Of a DNA stretch of 64,000 nucleotides, positions 44,310-52,420 are shown one piece after another. The position numbers were made by a program, and so were the translations under genes. Positions within the stretch are counted from its first letter, which is position 1; every line of letters starts with the position of its first letter. This DNA is from Bacillota bacterium (lineage in GTDB: Bacteria > Bacillota > Clostridia > Lachnospirales > Lachnospiraceae): contig JAEZLZ010000065.1 in assembly GCA_023415055.1 (NCBI GenBank), forward strand, positions 62,001 to 126,000, in the 5' to 3' direction. The notes below the pieces were generated by a model that saw nothing but the letters and a program-made list of their open reading frames with translations, ran no database searches and was not told where the DNA came from.

Positions 44310-44918
44310 TCACTCTATCCCAAATCTACTCAGTGCCTTTTCGACTTTATCCTTCAGCTCGCTCACACCTTTGATCCTTGATCCTGTATCCAATATAACC
44401 TCGCAGAGCCGAATCGTCTCCGCAGGATCATGGACTATAGCATCTCCCTTTATCTCTGTATAAGATAAAGAGGAAAACAGCTCTTTTATAAATGGAATTG
44501 AAACTGATGTCTCCGTTTGGACAGTAATCACTGTCACCTGTTGATGCACTGTAGCTTGAAGCTTCTTAACCTTCGTCAGCCACAATCCTCTTGATAATTC
44601 CTTTTTAAGATATACCAATAGCTTCTCTTCCGCTTCAGACCGATCTGCTTGTAGCTGATAAAAAATACCGCGGCTTCCGATCCTATCATAATCTGCTCTT
44701 CCCGTATCCAGATCAGCTTCATGCTTGAAGGAAACGCTCGCCATATGTAGAGTCTGATCCACAACTCCCTGAACCCTGCATCGGTCATGAAGATAAAAGG
44801 AAAGATAAAGCAGCGCAAATACGGTTAGAAAAACAATTGGAATAACAAAAACTGCTTCTACGGTTATACTTGCACTAACGAAGTCCCTCTTTTTTTTATT
44901 CCTTCGTGGCTTTCTTAT
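44310..44918 (-). CDS. TadE-like minor pilin with apparent ATA start codon
   Basis: 202 residues. N-terminus IRKPRRNKKKRDFVSASITVEAVFVIPIVFLTVFALL is a textbook TadE pseudopilin (SASITVEAVFVIP with the Glu after the cleavage region, then one membrane helix), followed by an extracytoplasmic domain ending KALSRFGIE. The only well-placed start is ATA at 44918-44916, 7 nt after GGAGG; an in-frame stop lies just upstream and there is no ATG, GTG or TTG before the helix. The first standard codon, GTG at 44762, would delete the whole pilin signal and membrane segment. Either ATA is used at low efficiency or the start codon was mutated. Confidence 0.8.
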   Translation of the reverse strand: MRKPRRNKKKRDFVSASITVEAVFVIPIVFLTVFALLYLSFYLHDRCRVQGVVDQTLHMASVSFKHEADLDTGRADYDRIGSRGIFYQLQADRSEAEEKLLVYLKKELSRGLWLTKVKKLQATVHQQVTVITVQTETSVSIPFIKELFSSLSYTEIKGDAIVHDPAETIRLCEVILDTGSRIKGVSELKDKVEKALSRFGIE

Positions 44919-45134
44919 AGCAATCCCTCCTTATGCCATTCTGATCTCGCTTCATTCTAATCCCTGTTCGTATTCAATCCTCTTCCTTTCAGTCCTGTTA
45001 CCACTCTCTATCCCTTTCGTTGTTTATTCCATCCACTACTCTATCCCTTCCGACGTTTCATTCCCTCCGCTTCTCTAAGCCTGTCGCCTTTCTATCTTAA
45101 TGAAGTTTTGCAATCATTCTATTCCTGCTGCCTC
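44919..45134 (-). other. Purine-rich gap inside the Tad operon
   Basis: 216 bp with no gene. The minus (coding) strand is strongly purine-rich, with loose repeats of the type GGGATAGAG/GGATTAGAATGAA. A four-letter mini-ORF ATG-GCA-TAA ends just before the Shine-Dalgarno of the ATA-start TadE gene. Purpose unknown. Confidence 0.4.
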
Positions 45135-45578
45135 TTATATCATGGTTCCGTTGGAAGCGACATATAGGATCAGATATCCTGCAAAAAGAAACGGGATAAA
45201 GGGTATACTTTTCTTATGATCCAGCACGCGAATTATCATCAGCAGGATGGATATTACGGCTGCCAAACACAGTGCTATCCCAAACAGCTCCATATTAGCC
45301 CAGAAACCAAGCCCCAATCCGGTTATACATAGCAGTATCCCATCACCCATTCCAATCTTACCGGCAGTAATCTTACTAATAAAAATGATCGCAAGTCCTA
45401 TTAGTAACCCTCCTATTCTACTCAGTATGTCCAACCGCTCACAAAAGGGCAAAAAGATCAGGATACACGCTGCTCCTGCACCTAACATCCATAGATATAC
45501 CTTCCTCCTCCAAAGATCCTGTACAGAACAGAATAGCAGTAAAATGCCAAGTAAAATGAATAGTGCTTTTTCAGCCAT
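45135..45578 (-). CDS. Short prepilin peptidase (A24, CpaA/TadV type)
   Basis: Membrane aspartyl protease that cleaves Flp/TadE prepilins. The 147-residue protein has six hydrophobic segments and the two catalytic aspartates: D21 in SVQDLWRRKV and D79 in KIGMGDGIL (GxGD). The N-terminal methyltransferase domain of larger PilD enzymes is absent, as normal for Tad systems. AAGGGGG precedes the ATG. It sits between two TadE-like genes, its likely substrates. Confidence 0.9.
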   Translation of the reverse strand: MAEKALFILLGILLLFCSVQDLWRRKVYLWMLGAGAACILIFLPFCERLDILSRIGGLLIGLAIIFISKITAGKIGMGDGILLCITGLGLGFWANMELFGIALCLAAVISILLMIIRVLDHKKSIPFIPFLFAGYLILYVASNGTMI

Positions 45579-45676
45579 GCTATAGCCCCCTTCCTGTTTT
45601 AATACAGTTAATCGTGAATACTATTCTTTTGCGGTTAGCTATGTCCTTAATATCTTTATTTTTATATCTTTATAAA

Positions 45677-46693
45677 CTATTTCTTTCCGCATCGCTTACA
45701 TGCAGGACGCTCTCCCACCTGTGACATGGGTATTGCTTTCACATTACGCTTAATCTTTGAGCATTTTCTCAAGGAATGATATCTGGTTCCATCCGATGTT
45801 ATATAGAATGTAGCATAGGGGTCCTGTTGTCCCTTACAGCATACCCCACAGGGATAATATTTCCCTCCGGATTCATTTCTCTGCGTAGTCGGAAGCCCCT
45901 GGATGGCAGTAATGGATAATTCAATGTGGGAGCAGGAAGCACTTAGATGGTACACTCTGCCTGTCGCAGTGATGTACACCATCTGTTCCTTTGCTTCCTC
46001 CTCTTCTTTCGTAGAATAGTTCGGTGCAACCTCTCGTCCGGTCCAGGCTCTTACCCTGACTCTCTGAAGCATGGGTATATCTTCGAAAGCAAAGAGCTTA
46101 ATCGGTAAAGCCACCTGATACCGGACTACGATATCGATAGCATCCTCTTCTGCAAGGATACTTGAGGCGTCGTAGCTAATACCCTCAAAGCCGTTCCGAA
46201 TAAAGGACTGATTGATCCGGTCCACATCCAGATACCTTCGTGCATATAACTTAAGGATCGTCTGATCGACAAGAGACTTGGCAAAATCTCCAAGACTTAT
46301 CTCAACCTCTGTCCCAAAGATCGTCTCATCAAAGTTAAGCGCGTCCTCCATACCGGCAAAATCTTCATACAGATAGGCAGTCTTTGCCATCACTAAGCCC
46401 ATTTTTGTAATATTAGACTGGATATACTCCTGAATTGTAAATATCTGAATAAAGTACAAAAGTGCCAGCAAAGCAAAGAAAAACAAAGGCAATACAAAAG
46501 CCGCTTCCACTGTAAGAGATGCATCTTTACATCCCGTTATTCCTCCGAGATATCGTCTACCTCTGCCCTCCTGATAAATTTTTTGATCCTCGTCCGGATG
46601 ACATTCTGTGCAAGTATTGATAACATACGTTTGATTATGATCGAAATACTCGTTTTGATTCTTTTCTCTATTGAGCCGATTTGTTTCCATCAT
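45677..46693 (-). CDS. TadE-like pilin with duplicated Cys/His modules
   Basis: 338 residues. An unusually long 57-residue cytoplasmic leader (with CTEC at 28-31) precedes the TadE helix DASLTVEAAFVLPLFFFALLALLYFIQIF (57-85). The extracytoplasmic part ends in two repeated modules: residues 239-286 and 296-335, each YIT-x-x-G-x-x-YH-x4-CS-x-I ... CxxC (H249, C254, C282, C285; H306, C311, C332, C335). These look like metal sites, similar to the YHxxxC...CxxC tails on some secreted nucleases. The RBS is weak (AAGAGATG). It follows the DUF5702 gene after a 250-bp gap holding an 18-bp inverted repeat. Confidence 0.82.
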   Translation of the reverse strand: MMETNRLNREKNQNEYFDHNQTYVINTCTECHPDEDQKIYQEGRGRRYLGGITGCKDASLTVEAAFVLPLFFFALLALLYFIQIFTIQEYIQSNITKMGLVMAKTAYLYEDFAGMEDALNFDETIFGTEVEISLGDFAKSLVDQTILKLYARRYLDVDRINQSFIRNGFEGISYDASSILAEEDAIDIVVRYQVALPIKLFAFEDIPMLQRVRVRAWTGREVAPNYSTKEEEEAKEQMVYITATGRVYHLSASCSHIELSITAIQGLPTTQRNESGGKYYPCGVCCKGQQDPYATFYITSDGTRYHSLRKCSKIKRNVKAIPMSQVGERPACKRCGKK

Positions 46694-46765
46694 CTCTTGC
46701 TTATTATTTGATATTAGAATCTCCTTCTACCCCCGTATCCTTCTACTGTCTTTCTATCTTTCTAA

Positions 46766-46895
46766 TGGGCTGGGATGTCCGCTCTTCCATGATAATTGTC
46801 AGCAAATGATTGATTTCTTGGAGAGAGTTTTTTTGAATTTATTTTTTATTTGAATTTTAATTGTGTTTAGAAAGAAAAGCGGACATCCCAGCCCA
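46766..46895. repeat. 18-bp perfect inverted repeats flanking 94 bp inside the Tad operon
   Basis: TGGGCTGGGATGTCCGCT at 46766-46783 is repeated perfectly in inverted orientation at 46878-46895. The 94-bp interior is very AT-rich and contains a possible plus-strand promoter (TTGAAT, 17 nt, TTTAAT). The GC-rich arms have no T-tract after them on either strand, so this is a poor terminator. Layout resembles an invertible DNA switch or the terminal repeats of a small transposable element. Confidence 0.75.
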
Positions 46896-46943
46896 CTGCG
46901 AAAAAAAGTAATGACGGTCTTCAAGGTATCTTGGCAGCTACGG

Positions 46944-49469
46944 TTAATAGCAATATGCCGAGGTGCTGCGGAAGGTGAACCCGCTGATATTATGTGATAT
47001 GCCTCGCCGGACAATGGGTATTGCAAGGAATCGGCTTCCTGCCATAGAATCAGTCTCTGCTGAGAAGCCATACAGACAATTTTGAAATGTAAAGCTCTCT
47101 TCATATCGTATTCTCAAGTTTTCCTGAATCACATCCATTGATCTACAGGCCAAGTCCTCCTTTTCCTTCGTCAGTAAGAACAATCGAAGATAGTCCCCAT
47201 AAGACAGACACAATTGCTCACTCTCCGTATAGGTCTCTGCCTTTGACTTAAGAAAGCTTCGGTTCATCAGAAACATCTCCGGTAGTTGAAGGAGAAATTT
47301 TTGTTTTAAGACCGGAACTTCCTTATCGTTAAGTAGGGCACAGGTATCAACGAGACTTTCCGTGAAGGACCATACCAGAAGCAGCACAGCCTGTGTAATA
47401 CTGATTAAGATCGGTAGCCCGCTAAAGCCTACCATTGCTGTCGCCGCAAGCTTTGCCTCTTCACATCTTGTCTTATCCCCTATTAAGGTGACAAAGTTAA
47501 GCATCATTCGGATAAAGACGATTCTTGCTATGACGGAAGACAGATTCTCCTTGGCAGAAGAATTGCCGATCAGCAGATATTCCTGTTCATAATCTAGTGC
47601 AGAGGGTTTCCGATCGATGATAGCTCCTTCTTTTACCTGATAACGAGTAAAATGCTCCTTCAGATACTCCTGATACAACAGGTGCTCTAAAACCAGACTT
47701 ATTCCTTCTTCCATCCCCGATTCTATTGTGTCCGTATTACTAAAGTCCAGAAATAAGCTGGTCATCTCCTTCTTATCTCCACCTTCCATCCAATCTGCAA
47801 AGAAAGCTTTGATTTTTGATATATAATTTGAGGTATCCTCCTGCAATGCTGCTTCAATGGAGGGTAGCTGTGATTCTTTTATTTTCTTGTCAGAGATTTG
47901 CTCCGGATCCACTACCAGTCCTGTAATCCCGTTTTCGATCAGCTTACCGATCTCCTCAATCGGATTCTGATACTTCTCTTTATTCACTACAAGACCACTG
48001 TAATCAAGACTCAGCTCCTTGATATGATAATTCTGTAATTGCGAAAGAGCCTGCGATATCTCCGCTCTTGCAGCAGCCACATCCTTCTTTTGAAAGTATT
48101 CCAGTGCCGAATGAATTGACTCTTTACTGTTCAAAAGAATCGCATGATTGTGCTTCAGAATATCAGAAAGCTTATTATAATTTTCATCCCCCTCACAGTC
48201 AGAGGTATATCGCTTCATCTGACTTAAAGTATCCATAAAGCTTTTCCTTGTCTCTTCGTTCAGATCATCCTCGTACTCATTTATGCTTTCTTCAAACGCT
48301 TCTATGAATGCAGCGGCTTTTGCAGTATTCTCCTTAATCGCACCTGATTCCTCTATGGCTTCCTCCGTAATTGGAAGCAGCTCCTGCAGGATATACTCCA
48401 ACGAAATAAGTTCTGCTTCTGCCTCTGATCTCACCTGCCTTATTTTCTCCCGGTACTCTTCGATCTGTCCCTGCAGTTCTTCCAGGTGATTCTGAAGCTC
48501 CTCTCTTTCCTCCTTTAAAGCATCGTTTTGCTGTTTTTCCTTCTTAGAGGAGATGGCATGTTCTACGGTTTGCTGCTGTACCTGCAGCTTGGAGAGAGAA
48601 CCCATCGTTGCACTTGCTTCCTCCTGTAGGGAAGCTATCTGATTCTCAAGGCTATTAAGCTCCTCTGCCTTTGACTCAAACCGGGTGACAATCTCGGCCG
48701 GATTAATGTAATTTTCTTTTACCGCATCAAACACCATCTTATGGTTAATTCCCACTGACTCCATTGTTACAGGATTCAGACAAAGCTTCTTTGCAAAGTA
48801 TTCTTTCGAGATCAGCTTTCCCCCGCTGTCAAATCTGATTCCTTTTTTCGTAGTCTCAATTCCATCCAGCAGCTCCATCAGACGGAGAATATTTTTGTCT
48901 GCCTTCGATAGTTCCTCCTCTGCAGATAGCTTCTTTTCGTAGACATAGCTAACCTTCTTCGGTTTCTCAAGCAAGGAGAGCTTGTCTAGAAGAAGAGCCA
49001 TATCGTCACCAAGCTCATGATATTTCATATATTCAACTGCTTCATTAATTAATAATTTTCCGTTATAATCCATAAGTCTGGTTTGCTCCGTCACCGATAC
49101 AGAAGCTGTTTTGATATCATATAGCTCCATTTCTGCGGAATCATTCACTGATTCCATTCCGAAGCCAGGGTCGAAGGTATAGGACATATATTCGGTCAGC
49201 TTTTCCTCTATTCCAGCCGCTCTTTCACTCATACTTCCCGTACCGGCATCGTATCCGAAGATATGATATTCCTCCCATAGCGGTCCATAATACTCTGCCC
49301 AAACCGAATCCATAGCGGTAGATAAGGCGCGTTTGGCATAGACCTTGGCTGTACTGATCCTTGCTCCTTCAATTATGGCGCAAATCAGTGATAGAATCAG
49401 TAGTAAAATCAGAGCCAGATATACGGTGATAACACCGCTTCCGGTTAAGCTTCCTGCATTCCGCTTCAA
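46944..49469 (-). CDS. DUF5702 Tad-associated membrane-anchored protein
   Basis: 841 residues. An N-terminal pilin-like helix (GVITVYLALILLLILSLICAIIEGARI) anchors a very long extracytoplasmic region with coiled coil at about 260-360 (ELNSLENQIASLQEEASATM..., EEREELQNHLEELQGQIEEYREKIRQV) and a second hydrophobic helix around 690 (GLPILISITQAVLLLVWSF). This is the DUF5702 architecture, a TadG-like partner in Gram-positive Tad loci (recalled). Start codon is TTG at 49469 with GAGGAGG 7 nt upstream. Large size suggests a surface-exposed or pilus-base role. Confidence 0.82.
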   Translation of the reverse strand: MKRNAGSLTGSGVITVYLALILLLILSLICAIIEGARISTAKVYAKRALSTAMDSVWAEYYGPLWEEYHIFGYDAGTGSMSERAAGIEEKLTEYMSYTFDPGFGMESVNDSAEMELYDIKTASVSVTEQTRLMDYNGKLLINEAVEYMKYHELGDDMALLLDKLSLLEKPKKVSYVYEKKLSAEEELSKADKNILRLMELLDGIETTKKGIRFDSGGKLISKEYFAKKLCLNPVTMESVGINHKMVFDAVKENYINPAEIVTRFESKAEELNSLENQIASLQEEASATMGSLSKLQVQQQTVEHAISSKKEKQQNDALKEEREELQNHLEELQGQIEEYREKIRQVRSEAEAELISLEYILQELLPITEEAIEESGAIKENTAKAAAFIEAFEESINEYEDDLNEETRKSFMDTLSQMKRYTSDCEGDENYNKLSDILKHNHAILLNSKESIHSALEYFQKKDVAAARAEISQALSQLQNYHIKELSLDYSGLVVNKEKYQNPIEEIGKLIENGITGLVVDPEQISDKKIKESQLPSIEAALQEDTSNYISKIKAFFADWMEGGDKKEMTSLFLDFSNTDTIESGMEEGISLVLEHLLYQEYLKEHFTRYQVKEGAIIDRKPSALDYEQEYLLIGNSSAKENLSSVIARIVFIRMMLNFVTLIGDKTRCEEAKLAATAMVGFSGLPILISITQAVLLLVWSFTESLVDTCALLNDKEVPVLKQKFLLQLPEMFLMNRSFLKSKAETYTESEQLCLSYGDYLRLFLLTKEKEDLACRSMDVIQENLRIRYEESFTFQNCLYGFSAETDSMAGSRFLAIPIVRRGISHNISGFTFRSTSAYCY

Positions 49470-49602
49470 TCTCTTTCCTCCTCAGTGATCAACCATTTAC
49501 TCTATTGAAAGAAATCTCTTCGTCTCGATATTCTTACAGTATAAATAGATTTCCATCTATCTGAATTTCAAGGTCGATTATTTCTATATCAATTAGTTTC
49601 TA

Positions 49603-49809
49603 TCAATTGATCTCTATCTCTGTTGATATCCCGCTAACATCCCCATTAATTGACGCAAAAGCATCCTTTATGATATCACCGATCTGGTTTCGAAAAATTA
49701 ATACCAATCCTATGATAATGACAAGGATTAAGATAACCTCGATTACTCCAACCCCTTCCACCTGCTTTGTTGCCATGTTCCAATAAAAATTCTTTATTCT
49801 TTGCTTCAT
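49603..49809 (-). CDS. flp: Flp-type major pilin
   Basis: 68-residue type IVb prepilin: short charged leader MKQRIKNFYWNMATKQ, then VEGVGVIEVILILVIIIGLVLIFRNQI, the conserved Glu a few residues after the cleavage site and one hydrophobic helix, and a short variable tail. It would be cut by the short prepilin peptidase in the same operon. RBS is modest (AGGTGG, 8 nt). Placed between tadC and DUF5702. Confidence 0.85.
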   Translation of the reverse strand: MKQRIKNFYWNMATKQVEGVGVIEVILILVIIIGLVLIFRNQIGDIIKDAFASINGDVSGISTEIEIN

Positions 49810-49968
49810 ACTCTATGCCACCTGCAACCAGGCTCTCTCCCTTCTTTGAATCATTTTGACAATTGTGAAACACGAAAACCTTGACTAATGTATTCCTATC
49901 TGTTTCACAACTATCTAATAAATCATGAAAATAACTTCTCTTACTAGTTTTTTTAAGTTATCGCCTGC

Positions 49969-51471
49969 CTACATGCGAAAAGCAATAAAGGCCGGTATTA
50001 AGATGATCAGGAATACGATCACCAGCATTAACATCATCGGCATTAGAAGTTTGGTACCCGCCTCTTCCCCGAGTCGTTTCGCGATCTCCTTGCGGTCTTC
50101 AAAGGCTTCGATTGCCTCCTTTCGTAGAAGCTCGGTAAAGCCTTTCGTTCCCTTCTTTAAATTCTGTGAAATCAATGTACCAAATTTGATATAAGGCAGT
50201 AGGTTGATTCTTCTGCCATACTGCTCGTATGCACTGCCTTCCGTTAATCCGAGCTTAAGCTCATTGGCTGTGACAAGCATCTCCTCATAGGCATAACGCT
50301 TTAGTGAAGGCCCTTGTACAAGTCTCTCATGGTAATCCTCCGTGATCTTAAACCAGGCTTGTCGTGCGGTCATGCCGGCATTCACTAACAGGGTAAACTT
50401 ATTGATTATCTCCGGATAGTCAATGAGCAGCTGCTCTTTGCGATGCTTCATCTGCTTCCTGAGCTCAAGATCAGAGACATACCAGGCAGCAATTATGAGC
50501 AGGAAACCAAATAGCATCAGCGTTCCTCCTGTGGTTTTCCTCTCTTCGCTCCAGGTCAAGTGATGCTCCTCAAGATATTCCGGTAGCTTTAGTTCCCGTT
50601 CTTGCTTTGTATTCTGATCTGCCGTGTGGATTTCCTGGGAAAGCTTCTGATTTAGTTCTTCCTCCTCACTGTAGTTCTTTGGAATTACCTGAAGATACAT
50701 GTATAGGCTGGTTTGCCGCTCTCCATAGCTTAATATTGCCGTTAATGCGGTCTTTCTGCTTCCTGTTAATTCTTCATTACGGACTGTTCCGTCGCTTTGT
50801 ATGAGACTAATATCCTCCGGCTCCCAGGTCACTGCTATTCCGGTATCCGGTATTGTCTTACAGAAGAAAAGATTTTCTTCTATTGCTTCCATACTTGAAT
50901 TGCTACCTTGTACATGCTCCAGAATATAGTTTTTACCTTCTTCAAACTTAAGCTCAAGCTCTTCATCATTGTAGACCCGTTCTGCAATATCCAGTGTAAT
51001 CCGCTTCTTCATGCTGCGATCCTTGGCTCCTGTCTTCCCTCGATCGGTATCCTCGATGGTTACATTCAGGCTTGCTTCTCTGCTTCCTTCACCATGTTCC
51101 GGTCGGATCAGAGATCCTCCCTCGTGCAGAAGACTAGTCTCTGAACTGCCTAGTTCATTAAGTATTGAAAGCAAAGCAAAAAGTAATAGGATCAAGATCG
51201 CCAATGCCAACTTACGATAGGTGAACAGCCTTTGTTCGATGTCCTGTCTTGAAGTGATCTTTAATGCCTTTATCGATTCCGTTACTTCCCTATTAGTTTG
51301 AACAAGCATATTTATTGGGGGTATTGAAAGTATAAGCTCCGCCATGGGATAGAGAAGATATAGTCTGTGTTCCTTCCTGTCAATCTCCTTCAGCCACTCC
51401 CTTGGTCTACGAAGAGAGTAAAGATAGAAGCTTACTCCCATCAGGAGGATCATAATAGATAGGATAAGCAT
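49969..51471 (-). CDS. tadC: TadC-like platform protein with large extracytoplasmic insertion
   Basis: 500 residues; ordinary TadC is about 300. Three N-terminal hydrophobic regions, then residues ~125-315 form an inserted hydrophilic region (KRITLDIAERVYNDEELELKFEEGKNYILEHV, LYMYLQVIPKNYSEEE) of beta-sandwich look, then the T2SF platform domain (DYPEIINKFTLLVNAGMTARQAWFKI, TELLRKEAIEAFEDRKEIAKRLGEEAGTKLLMPMMLMLVIVFLIILIPAF). The insertion lies between membrane helices and should face outside. The ATG at 51471 has AGGAGGG 5 nt upstream, 10 nt after the tadB stop. Confidence 0.88.
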   Translation of the reverse strand: MLILSIMILLMGVSFYLYSLRRPREWLKEIDRKEHRLYLLYPMAELILSIPPINMLVQTNREVTESIKALKITSRQDIEQRLFTYRKLALAILILLLFALLSILNELGSSETSLLHEGGSLIRPEHGEGSREASLNVTIEDTDRGKTGAKDRSMKKRITLDIAERVYNDEELELKFEEGKNYILEHVQGSNSSMEAIEENLFFCKTIPDTGIAVTWEPEDISLIQSDGTVRNEELTGSRKTALTAILSYGERQTSLYMYLQVIPKNYSEEEELNQKLSQEIHTADQNTKQERELKLPEYLEEHHLTWSEERKTTGGTLMLFGFLLIIAAWYVSDLELRKQMKHRKEQLLIDYPEIINKFTLLVNAGMTARQAWFKITEDYHERLVQGPSLKRYAYEEMLVTANELKLGLTEGSAYEQYGRRINLLPYIKFGTLISQNLKKGTKGFTELLRKEAIEAFEDRKEIAKRLGEEAGTKLLMPMMLMLVIVFLIILIPAFIAFRM

Positions 51472-51481
51472 ATGTTCCCTC

Positions 51482-52222
51482 CTATACTTCAATCGCAACA
51501 ATTCGGTCAATTATCAGAAATGCTGCCAGATAGAAAAATAATAATAGCGTCATAGTGATGGCTCCAAAGAGGTTATGATATAGGGGAGCTAGGAAATCAG
51601 GTGATGAGATCGTCAGATAGATTAGAATAAACAGGGGAAATACTTTCATGATGTTCGCTTCGAACCTCTTTGCCGTTACCAGTGTTATGATCTCACGCTT
51701 AACCTCTGTCTTGTCGTTAATAATACTAGCGGTAAGTTTAATCACATGCATCAAGTCGCCCCCGGTTCGTTTTGCTGTACCAAATACTTCAGAGAAGGAC
51801 CGAATATCCTCGATGCCGCTTCTGACTGCAAGCTCCTCCAGTGCCTTCTCCACAGTCATATTCATATGTATTTGATTCAGCATATAATTGAATTCCTGCC
51901 GGATCATATCCTCCTCACAATAGATACGGGCTAAATCCTTTCTAGCCTCTGCAAAGGCATTTTCCGCTGAATAACCTGCTTCCAATGCTGCGGACAACGC
52001 TTGAATTCCATCCCGGAACTGAAGGCTTAACTTCCATTTCCTCTCTTTTTTTATGTTTTCCTGTTTCAGCTTCAGGAAGAAGTATATTAGGGGAAGAAGC
52101 AGGAGTATCCCAAGGATATGCTGATAGAACAGATAACCTATGATGGTAGCCATCAAAATCCCTTCTGAAACATATTGTATTTTTTCCTTATTGGTAAAAT
52201 GATAACTGTTATAATCCTTCAT
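51482..52222 (-). CDS. tadB: TadB-like platform protein
   Basis: Inner-membrane platform of the Tad secretion machine, 246 residues. Two N-terminal membrane helices, the T2SF cytoplasmic domain (LSLQFRDGIQALSAALEAGYSAENAFAEARKDL, MTVEKALEELAVRSGIEDIRSFSEVFGTAKRTGGDLMHVI), and two C-terminal helices. AGGAGG precedes the ATG. It follows tadA after 198 bp of pyrimidine-rich DNA on the plus strand. Confidence 0.9.
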   Translation of the reverse strand: MKDYNSYHFTNKEKIQYVSEGILMATIIGYLFYQHILGILLLLPLIYFFLKLKQENIKKERKWKLSLQFRDGIQALSAALEAGYSAENAFAEARKDLARIYCEEDMIRQEFNYMLNQIHMNMTVEKALEELAVRSGIEDIRSFSEVFGTAKRTGGDLMHVIKLTASIINDKTEVKREIITLVTAKRFEANIMKVFPLFILIYLTISSPDFLAPLYHNLFGAITMTLLLFFYLAAFLIIDRIVAIEV

Positions 52223-52420
52223 GTTTTCCTCCTATCTATGCAATCTGTTCTATCCATGTAGCCTACCAGTGAATATTCCCTATATTGGGTTTCTCCTTTC
52301 TATCCATGCTTCTCATCCGCCTTTTGTTTTTGGCATCCTATCTATATACCAAATATCTCTTACTATCTCTATTAATCTAATTTCTTGGTCCTTCTGTTTT
52401 ATAGATATCCGCCTACATTT

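Noticed and set aside
44310..44762. Short version of the TadE gene starting at GTG 44762
   Set aside because: It lacks the pilin signal and membrane helix that are plainly encoded just upstream in frame, and has no ribosome site.
46766..46895. Reading the 18-bp inverted repeat as an intrinsic terminator
   Set aside because: The loop would be 94 nt and no T-tract follows either arm on either strand.
46799..47104. 101-codon frame overlapping the end of the DUF5702 gene
   Set aside because: It overlaps a better-supported gene, crosses the inverted repeat, and is low-complexity at its end.
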